Origin: Goleter apudmare HA4340-LM2
GTDB taxonomy: Bacteria; Cyanobacteriota; Cyanobacteriia; Cyanobacteriales; Nostocaceae
DNA length: 37,002 bases
Assembly (NCBI GenBank): GCA_019359495.1
Contig: JAHHHF010000018.1
Span: 1-37,002, forward strand
Reading direction: 5' to 3'
Shown: positions 31,301-37,002 of the stretch, piece after piece
Layout of the letters: every line of letters starts with the position of its first letter
How positions within the stretch are numbered: the stretch's first letter is position 1
The notes under the pieces: generated by a model
What the model saw: the letters and a program-made list of their open reading frames with translations, nothing else
Databases searched by the model: none
What the model was told of the DNA's origin: nothing
Position numbers and translations under genes: made by a program

Positions 31301-31361
31301 ATTTTACAATCATCAATTTCGCCTCAATTCCTCCTGTATTTACAAGCAAGAAATCCAAGTA
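31301..31361 (+). pseudogene. DUF1636 3' tail remnant, cassette D
   Basis: The sequence ATTTTACAATCATCAATTTC and what follows matches the last codons of the DUF1636 gene at 3064-3534 (around 3465-3530), including the downstream AGCGAGTAG...AGGTTGCA. The frame is broken by a small deletion. Its place about 740 nt after fecB D shows that the cassette once had its DUF1636 gene. Confidence 0.6.
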
Positions 31362-31391
31362 GTAGCGAGTAGAGGAAAGGTTGCAAATGAA

Positions 31392-31490
31392 AGCGCGATC
31401 GCTTCGCTATAATGCGTAAACGCATGGCAACTCCCTTAGATTATCGCTTCGCTATACTGCGTAAACGCATAGCAACTCCCTTGGATTATA
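31392..31490. repeat. Palindromic repeat cluster (family B)
   Basis: AAGCGCGATCGCTTCGCTAT, AATGCGTAAACGCATGGCAA, CTCCCTTAGATTATCGCTTC, then a second near-identical unit. No gene between 31362 and 31566. Confidence 0.65.
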
Positions 31491-31566
31491 ATGTCCTTGG
31501 CTATTGAGTAAATAGCTAACCGCTCGCAGTATATGATATTTTGAGCGTCTACCAAGGAAGGATTTA

Positions 31567-32404
31567 GTGAGTTTTGACAATGTTTGCAAAATCATTGCAC
31601 AAAAATATCCAGAAGATTTTGTGAGGTGGTTAATTGGAGAAGAATCTACTGATATTACTATGTTAAAAACTGAGTTAAGCGTGGAACCAATTCGTGCAGA
31701 TTCTGTTATTTTTATACGTATAGGTAATCTGGTTTTACACATTGAATTCCAAACTTTAACAAAGTCAAAACCCCCGATTCCTTTCCGAATGTTAGATTAT
31801 TTCGTCAGGCTCAAACGCTTATACAAGTGTCCGGTGATACAAATTGTTGTTTTTTTTGCAGGAAACTGATGACGAGATTGCTTTTACCGAAGAATATCGG
31901 GAGGAGTCAACTATCCACAGATATCGTGCGGTGAGAATGTGGGAGCAGGATGCAAGTTTATTTTTAGAGAATTCGGCTTTATTACCATTAGCACCTTTGT
32001 GTCGAACCGACTCTCCACGAGAGTTACTATCCCAGGTTGCCACTGTAGTGGCTACAATTGCAGATAGGGAGACAAGACAAAATACGGCAGCCTATACTGA
32101 GATTTTAGCCGGTTTGCGGTTTGAGAAGGATTTAATTCGCCAGTTGTTAAGCGAGGATGTTATGCAGGAATCGGTTATTTACCAGGATATTTTGCAGAAG
32201 GGTGAGGAACGTGGTGAACAGAAGGAGGCATTTAGATTTTTAAATAGATTGTTAAATCGGCGGTTTGGTGAAATTGATTCTTCGATAATTGAACGTGTTC
32301 GGGTATTATCGACGGAACAGTTAGAAGTTTTGGGAGAAGAATTTTTGAGTTTTTCTGATATTTCTGATTTGGTTACTTGGCTGGAAAATAATACGAGCAG
32401 TTAA
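31567..32404 (+). pseudogene. Rpn-like/DUF4351-type gene with T-tract frameshift
   Basis: The first frame begins MSFDNVCKIIAQKYPEDFVRW and has the nuclease core FIRIGNLVLHIEFQTL (E-x-Q). At an eight-T tract (31850-31857) the frame is lost. In the +1 frame the protein continues LQETDDEIAFTEEYREES, HRYRAVRMWEQ and ends with FLSFSDISDLVTWLENNTSS (DUF4351-like). Seven Ts would restore VVFLQETDDE. It is either a recent single-base insertion or a slippage site. An internal ATG at 32162 follows GAGGA by 4 nt. Confidence 0.78.
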
Positions 32405-32542
32405 TTAACCGTTGGTAAATCAAGATGAGATGTGGCAATAATTTGAGAAAAGCGTGATTGTCTTCAGGGTCAGGTATGAAAACAAAATACAAGCCCTATT
32501 TTCGATCATCTATACAAGAGTTAGAGTAAAATCGCGGTAAAA

Positions 32543-32565
32543 TTATTGATATTTATTATCAATAA
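32543..32565. promoter_or_regulatory. Candidate Fur box upstream of AraC gene
   Basis: Perfect inverted repeat TTATTGATA-TTTAT-TATCAATAA (9-5-9), close to the classical Fur box layout of GATAAT-type repeats, ending 12 nt before the ATG of the regulator. Iron-replete Fur binding here would block regulator expression. Confidence 0.6.
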
Positions 32566-32577
32566 ATTATACTAGCC

Positions 32578-33576
32578 ATGACCATCACCCTGACGATGAA
32601 AGAGCATTGGGAACTGTGGGAGGAAGCTAACCAAAATAGCCACCAAACACCAGAAAAAGAGCCATTTGAAATCATCAGTGAAATTCCTGAGCAACTAGGT
32701 AAAGGCTATCTACGGGATATTGAGGTGCATCCAGAACTCTGGCTGACGATTTGGGATTGTGAATATCACGATGATGTGTTGATGAAAATCCCTGAATGGG
32801 ATCACCCATTGCAATTTTGCGTCTACCTTTCCGGCAAAGTCATAGACGAATATGGGGGGCAGTTAGGGGAAGGATATACGTGTATTTCTGGTAGTGGTGT
32901 TCAACGCCAAATGCTTTCAGCATCTACCAAATCTCGACGTGTAGGTGTTGAGATTCATATGCCTCCTGACTTGTTGGCAACTTTTTTCCCCGATGAAAAA
33001 GGAGAAATTCCCCAGCAGCTGCGTTTGTTGGCAAAGGGTAATGATTGGCAGACTTTGCTCTACCCAGAAACGACAACGGCTATTGAGGGAATCACCCAGC
33101 AAATTATTAACTGTGCTTTTCAGGGAATGACGAAGCGGATGTATTTACAAGCGAAGGTATTAGAACTAATGGCGTTGCAGTTAGCTCCTATATTATCTAC
33201 TCAGAATCAACTACAGCTTAAGCCACGACTGAAGCCAGATACCATAGCCCGGATTCATTTAGCTAGGGAAATTTTACGCTCTAGGTTGGAAAATCCGCCC
33301 TCCTTACTAGAATTGTCGCAGATTGTCGGGGTGAGCGATCGCACTTTACGGCGTGGATTTCAAGAATTGTTTAGCACAACAGTGTTTGGTTATCTTTCTA
33401 GTATCCGGATGCAGCAAGCAGAGCAACTTTTGCGAGCAGGTAAGCTGAGTGTTGCGGAAGTTGCCAATTTGAGCGGCTATTCCCAACAAGGACACTTTGC
33501 TGCTGCCTTTAAAAGAAAATTTGGGATTACGCCTAGAGAATGTTTGTCAGGAAAAAGAAATATTTTAGCTTCTTAA
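32578..33576 (+). CDS. AraC-family regulator (PchR-like)
   Basis: This 332-residue regulator, MTITLTMKEHWELWEEANQN..., has an N-terminal sensing domain (HPELWLTIWDCEYHDDVLMK, HPLQFCVYLSGK) and an AraC domain with PSLLELSQIVGVSDRTLRRG and VAEVANLSGYSQQGHFAAAF, then KRKFGITPRECLSGK. A perfect Fur-box-like palindrome lies just upstream. A partial, internally deleted duplicate of this gene is at 34800, immediately upstream of receptor E, so this copy was likely the original regulator of cassette E before a nuclease gene and an antitoxin gene came between. Confidence 0.87.
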   Translation: MTITLTMKEHWELWEEANQNSHQTPEKEPFEIISEIPEQLGKGYLRDIEVHPELWLTIWDCEYHDDVLMKIPEWDHPLQFCVYLSGKVIDEYGGQLGEGYTCISGSGVQRQMLSASTKSRRVGVEIHMPPDLLATFFPDEKGEIPQQLRLLAKGNDWQTLLYPETTTAIEGITQQIINCAFQGMTKRMYLQAKVLELMALQLAPILSTQNQLQLKPRLKPDTIARIHLAREILRSRLENPPSLLELSQIVGVSDRTLRRGFQELFSTTVFGYLSSIRMQQAEQLLRAGKLSVAEVANLSGYSQQGHFAAAFKRKFGITPRECLSGKRNILAS

Positions 33577-33584
33577 TGCCAAGT

Positions 33585-33809
33585 TTAGCCGTGCTGCTCA
33601 AGTCGCTCGGCAATCCATACTTTGATTATTGATTGTCGGGTTACACCAATTCGCGCGGCTTCTCGATCAAGTGCTTCAATCATCCATGTAGGAAAATCAA
33701 CGTTTACCCGTCGTTGCTCATAACCCGGACGACGAATCTTATTCATATCCAGGTATGTGATAATGTCCTCACCTGCATCAAATTTTTCATCAAACTCTTC
33801 AGCTTTCAT
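33585..33809 (-). CDS. CopG/BrnA-like antitoxin, orphan
   Basis: This 74-residue protein has an acidic N-terminus (MKAEEFDEKFDAGEDI) and RRVNVDFPTWMIEALDREAARIGVTRQSIIKVWIAERL, a typical ribbon-helix-helix antitoxin of the CopG type. The usual upstream or downstream toxin gene (BrnT or RelE-like) is absent: the neighbours are AraC and an Rpn-like gene in convergent and tandem positions. Either an orphan, or acting with the BrnT toxin at 19765 in trans (speculative). Confidence 0.8.
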   Translation of the reverse strand: MKAEEFDEKFDAGEDIITYLDMNKIRRPGYEQRRVNVDFPTWMIEALDREAARIGVTRQSIIKVWIAERLEQHG

Positions 33810-33844
33810 AAATGCTTAGAAAATTTCACAGCGATAAGCTACCT

Positions 33845-34693
33845 TTAAGAATTACCATCTAATCCCGACAACCAAGCATCTAAATCAGCCATGCTGGTAA
33901 AATCAAGCAATGCTTCTCCCAGGTTTTCCAACTGTTCCAGGGAGAGAGATTCAACGTGCTTAAGCACTTCCTGCGATAATTCCCCTACACGTCGATTTAA
34001 TTGACGCAAAATGAGCGATTTTTCACCTTCTTCCCTTCCTTCTTCCTTGATTTCGCGGTAAACCCGTGTTTCTTTGAGTGTAATTCCTAACATTTCCTCT
34101 ACCTCCCTTTGGCTTTTACCTTCAAATTTATAAACCATGATTGTCGTCAGTAAATCTATGATGGCACGATTTTCTGGTCGAGGAGTTTCCTGGTGACTTC
34201 TTGCTAGTAAGTATCTTGCTTCTTCGGTTGCACGATTTTCTTCCAGGATAGTCAAAACCATCAACGCAACCCAAACGGGTAAGGAGCGAATATCACCCAA
34301 CTCATCTAAATATATTCGATATACCTGGGGGCTATTAAGTTGACTCAGGTAAGGACCAATATCAGTTTGTTCTAAATTGCGAGATGGGTAAATGATCGCT
34401 ATGTGCAAATTGCTAAACCTGTCACGGTTGCGATAAAAGTACAGATAGGATTCTGCAAACACCCTTTCATAGAGTCTTTCGTCCTTTTGAAACTGCACCT
34501 CACAGAAATACACTACACCCGGATTTTGATTTGGTGGTGGTAGAAATACTCCGTCGATTTCAAATTTAGGCTCTTTAACAGCTACAGAATCAAATCTGTA
34601 TTCGGCTGCATTGTTTGGTGGGTTTGTCAATAACTCAAATAACAAACTAGGGGATTGTTGAAATAATTTATAAAATATCGAATCTCGACGCAT
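33845..34693 (-). CDS. DUF2887-DUF4351 Rpn-like nuclease
   Basis: This 282-residue protein starts MRRDSIFYKLFQQSPSLLFE. Nuclease core: KFEIDGVFLPP and VVYFCEVQFQKDERLYERVF. The linker here is the shortest, with only two EEG units (KEEGREEGEKSL), followed by DUF4351 ending MADLDAWLSGLDGNS. The 5' end abuts the AraC duplicate fragment. Same internal SD-ATG arrangement as its paralogues. An intact member, diverged from the 17120 copy, so the family has been resident for some time. Confidence 0.86.
   Translation of the reverse strand: MRRDSIFYKLFQQSPSLLFELLTNPPNNAAEYRFDSVAVKEPKFEIDGVFLPPPNQNPGVVYFCEVQFQKDERLYERVFAESYLYFYRNRDRFSNLHIAIIYPSRNLEQTDIGPYLSQLNSPQVYRIYLDELGDIRSLPVWVALMVLTILEENRATEEARYLLARSHQETPRPENRAIIDLLTTIMVYKFEGKSQREVEEMLGITLKETRVYREIKEEGREEGEKSLILRQLNRRVGELSQEVLKHVESLSLEQLENLGEALLDFTSMADLDAWLSGLDGNS
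34091..34107 (-). promoter_or_regulatory. Internal Shine-Dalgarno and ATG within DUF2887 gene
   Basis: Minus-strand GGGAGGT (34107-34101), 7 nt, then in-frame ATG at 34093 (Met201). Product about 82 residues. The flanking codons differ from the other copies, yet SD and spacing are the same. Confidence 0.5.
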
Positions 34694-34789
34694 GGAAGAT
34701 TGGCTTAAACCTTGGAAAGAATTTTACCAGCGAATAGGTGTTGCCGTAGCGGTTTTTTAGAGCGATCGCCCACCAGCAAAGTCAGAAAG

Positions 34790-35040
34790 GGTAATAATTG
34801 TGCAGACTTTGCTCTACCTAGAAACGACAACGGCTATTGAGAGAATCGCCCAGCAAATTATTAACTGTCTTTTCCAGGGAATGACGAAACGGATGTATTT
34901 GCAAGCGAAGGTATTAGAACTAATGGCGTTGCAGTTAGCTCCTATATTATCTACTCAGAATCAACTGCTATCTTTAAAAGAAAATTTGGTATTACGCCTA
35001 GAGAATATTTGTCAGGAAAAAGAAATATTTTAGCTTCCTA
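34790..35040 (+). pseudogene. AraC regulator fragment with internal deletion, cassette E
   Basis: From about 34800 the sequence matches codons about 160-215 of the AraC gene at 32578 (QTLLYLETTTAIE, FQGMTKRMYLQAKVLELMAL). After STQNQL it jumps directly to FKRKFGITPREYLSGKRNIL in another frame. Both helix-turn-helix units are deleted. The 5' part is missing at the boundary with the Rpn-like gene. Not functional. Confidence 0.8.
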
Positions 35041-35107
35041 ATGCCATTTTGCGACTGTAATGCCGTTTTTGAATAGACTCTCACCCCGACACTTCTCTAC
35101 ACTATGC

Positions 35108-35138
35108 CTTATTGCAATTAATAAAAATATGCAATAAG
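35108..35138. promoter_or_regulatory. Candidate operator upstream of receptor E
   Basis: Perfect 9-bp inverted repeat CTTATTGCA (35108-35116) and TGCAATAAG (35130-35138), centres 22 bp apart (two helical turns). It lies 36 nt before the receptor start. TTATTGCAATAT also occurs at about 5540 before AraC B. It could bind an AraC or Fur-type dimer. Confidence 0.45.
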
Positions 35139-35174
35139 TCAGATTTTTATGTGAATTTTAGTAACTGTGGTGTG

Positions 35175-36884
35175 ATGAGCAAGATGAAAGGTTGGATATT
35201 TCTGCACAAACAAAATTCCTGGCTATTACCCAGCTTGATAGGATATATTGTCAGCTTTGCTGTGCCTGCTGTGGCTCAAGTTGAATCAGATATTCCTCGA
35301 CTGAATGAAGTTAAATTTCCAGCCACTAATATTAAAAGTTTACTTTCTCAATCGTCAACGCCAACTAACCAGAATGTTATTGCAATTACGGGGGTAAAAG
35401 CCAAACCCACCGAGAAGGGTGTGGAGGTGATTTTAGAGACAGCCGCAGGAGATAAACTGCAAGTTGCCAATCGCAGTGCGGGGAATAATTTTGTCGCCGA
35501 TATTACTGGTGGGCAGTTGCGACTAGCTAACGGGGAGGCTTTCACCTTTAAATCGGAAAAACCCCTTGCGGGAATTACGGAAATTACAGTTACAAATATT
35601 GATGCGAATACTGTCAGGGTGACGGTAACTGGGGAAAAGGCTTTACCAGTAGTTGAGTTATTTGATGATAACGCTGGGTTAATTTTTGCAGTAGCATCCA
35701 CAGAAACCGCAACCAAACCACCAGATACACCCCCAGTAGAGGAACAGCCAGTCACCGAGAAACCCCAAGAGAAGCCGGATGACCCGATTGAGTTGGTGGT
35801 GACAGGGGAACAAGATGGGTATCGCGTACCAGATACCTCAGTGGGGACAAGAACTAATACCCCTCTTCGTGATATTCCCCAGTCGATTCAGGTCATACCG
35901 CAACAGGTCATTAAAGACCAGCAAGCCACTCGTCTAACAGAGGTAAGTAGTTAAACAAAATTAATTACACAAAATTAAGCGATAAAACCCTTGCTCAGAC
36001 TAGAAACTTATGTGTAAATAATTCTGCGCGATTACTTATTAAAAAATGCACCAGGTGTAGTGGTAGGAAGTAGAAGCCCCCGCGATCCTCTCAATGTCAT
36101 CAAAATTCGGGGCTTTGATGCTTTTGGAGAGACTCTACTCAATGGGATACAAGACCGTTCAATCAGTAATGTCGGATTTGGCTCAAATATTGAGCGGGTG
36201 GAAGTACTCAAGGGACCCGCTTCGGTTCTATTCGGTCAAGGCGGACTAGGTGGCAAAGTCAACTTAGTCACGAAGCAACCATTAAGCGATCCGTTCTACT
36301 CTGTGGAAACTTCTGTTGGTAACTACAATACCTATAGCGGTGCAATTGATTTATCTGGCCCGTTGAATGACAGTAAAACGGTGTTGTATCGCCTGAATGC
36401 TTCTGCTGGAACCAACGAAAGCTTTATTGATTTCTATGAGCAACAGCAATATCTAATTGCACCTACTTTAAGCTGGCAAATTAGTGACAGAACAAAGCTG
36501 ACTCTAGAAGCAAGCTATTCCCTTGCAGAGGGTCCCTATGATTTTGGGATACCTGCACAGGGAAGCGTCCTGCCTAACCCCAATGGCAAAATTCCTCGTA
36601 ATCGTTCTGTGAGTGAGCCTAACCTTAATGACACCTCTAATGGTGCATTTCGGATTGGCTATAATTTTGAACATCGCTTTAACGATAACTGGCAAGCGCG
36701 GAGCGTTTTTCAGACTTCTTTGTTTCGCCTCAAACGAAATCTTGTGGCTCCTTTCGGATTACAAGATGATTTGCGTACCTTGGAAAGAGGCGTTGAGGAT
36801 TTTGACTACGATCAAAATGGTTATAATCTAGATAATTATGTAGTCGGTAAATTGACAACAGGTAGTATCAAGCATCAGGGCAAA
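35175..36884 (+). pseudogene. AMIN-TonB-dependent receptor E, interrupted twice
   Basis: Starts MSKMKGWIFLHKQNS with a signal peptide ending near VPAVAQ, followed by the AMIN domain (nearly identical to B and D) and the TonB box IELVVTGEQ. In the plug, after RLTEV, a 91-bp MITE brings in stop codons (first at 35952). The same frame resumes at LKNAPGVVVG and continues through VERVEVLKGPASVLFGQG into the barrel until TTGSIKHQ. There the left end of an insertion sequence begins (36876), so the rest of the barrel is not in the window. Precise loss of the MITE plus one TA copy (93 bp) would restore the plug. Confidence 0.85.
35946..36036. mobile_element. 91-bp MITE with TA target duplication
   Basis: TA at 35944-35945 and 36037-36038 flank an element with imperfect 25-bp inverted ends: AGTAGTTAAACAAAATTAAT on the left and, reverse-complemented, AGTAATCGCGCAGAATTATT on the right (18 of 25 positions agree by my count). 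TA targeting and AGTA ends suit an IS630/mariner-type transposase; an IS630 transposase remnant lies at 3699. Confidence 0.7.
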
Positions 36885-37002
36885 CGCATCTAAATATAGT
36901 ACATAGTTACTAAAACAGAGATAAATGCTGCGATCGCACTCTGGTATAGAGGTTGAGCAATGAGGCTTTGATGGTAAAGTCATTGTAAAAATAGTAATAT
37001 TG
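36876..37002. mobile_element. Left end of an insertion sequence, possibly ISAs1-type
   Basis: Receptor homology stops at 36875 and the next bases are CAGGGCAAACGCATCTAAAT. ISAs1-family termini commonly begin CAGGG, so this is likely the left inverted repeat of such an element extending beyond the window. No transposase codons can be recognised within the 127 bp visible. Confidence 0.5.

Noticed and set aside
105-36884. The receptor halves at the two window edges (C-terminal half at the left, N-terminal part at the right) break at nearly the same place, as if one gene were split by a developmentally excised element.
   Set aside because: Their order is wrong: excision of the DNA between them would not join N-terminal to C-terminal part. 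The right-hand break is explained by an insertion-sequence end, and no recombinase gene is in the window.

Overview
The window looks like chromosomal or plasmid DNA of a filamentous, probably heterocyst-forming cyanobacterium. The evidence is very frequent HIP1 octamers (GCGATCGC), TonB-dependent receptors carrying an N-terminal AMIN domain, an XisI/XisH-type gene pair, Uma2 and DUF433/DUF5615 genes, and several short palindromic repeat families typical of Nostocales. No rRNA, tRNA or CRISPR array was seen.

The backbone is an iron-siderophore uptake island built from one repeated cassette: AraC/PchR-type regulator, AMIN-TonB-dependent receptor (TBDR), FecB-type lipoprotein, and a small DUF1636 (2Fe-2S ferredoxin-like) protein. 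Cassette A (105-2359) has a 5'-truncated receptor, an intact fecB and a truncated DUF1636. Cassette B (5607-11567) is the most complete, with a DUF559 nuclease between receptor and fecB. Cassette C (13663-15939) keeps only a receptor tail, then a VapBC-like pair, fecB and a 5' stub of DUF1636. Cassette D (about 26510-31361) has a receptor and fecB, an AraC tail upstream and a DUF1636 tail downstream beyond an inserted xisHI-like pair. Cassette E (34800-end) has an internally deleted AraC and a receptor broken by a 91-bp MITE and by the left end of an insertion sequence. Two further intact AraC genes (22781, 32578) and one solo DUF1636 (3064) are present.

Between and inside the cassettes lie many PD-(D/E)XK 'Rpn-like' genes (DUF2887 and related types, most with a DUF4351 tail) and at least six decayed DUF4351 tails. 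Most are on the minus strand and abut a broken cassette gene. Small toxin-antitoxin modules are also present: BrnT/BrnA, two VapC-type pairs, DUF433/DUF5615, an orphan CopG-like antitoxin and a possible Tse2-like toxin.

Four observations stand out. (1) All four DUF2887-DUF4351 genes carry a strong Shine-Dalgarno exactly 7 nt upstream of an in-frame internal ATG, just before a variable 'REEG' repeat linker. Two other Rpn subfamilies have a similar arrangement, suggesting a gene-within-gene nuclease/antitoxin design. (2) FecB and DUF1636 are separated by exactly 4 nt in three cassettes, pointing to coupled function. (3) A 368-bp MITE carries a second MITE nested inside it, both with clear inverted repeats and target duplications. 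(4) A perfect 9-5-9 Fur-box-like palindrome precedes one AraC gene. The island as a whole reads as repeated duplication of iron-uptake cassettes followed by erosion through Rpn genes, MITEs and deletions.
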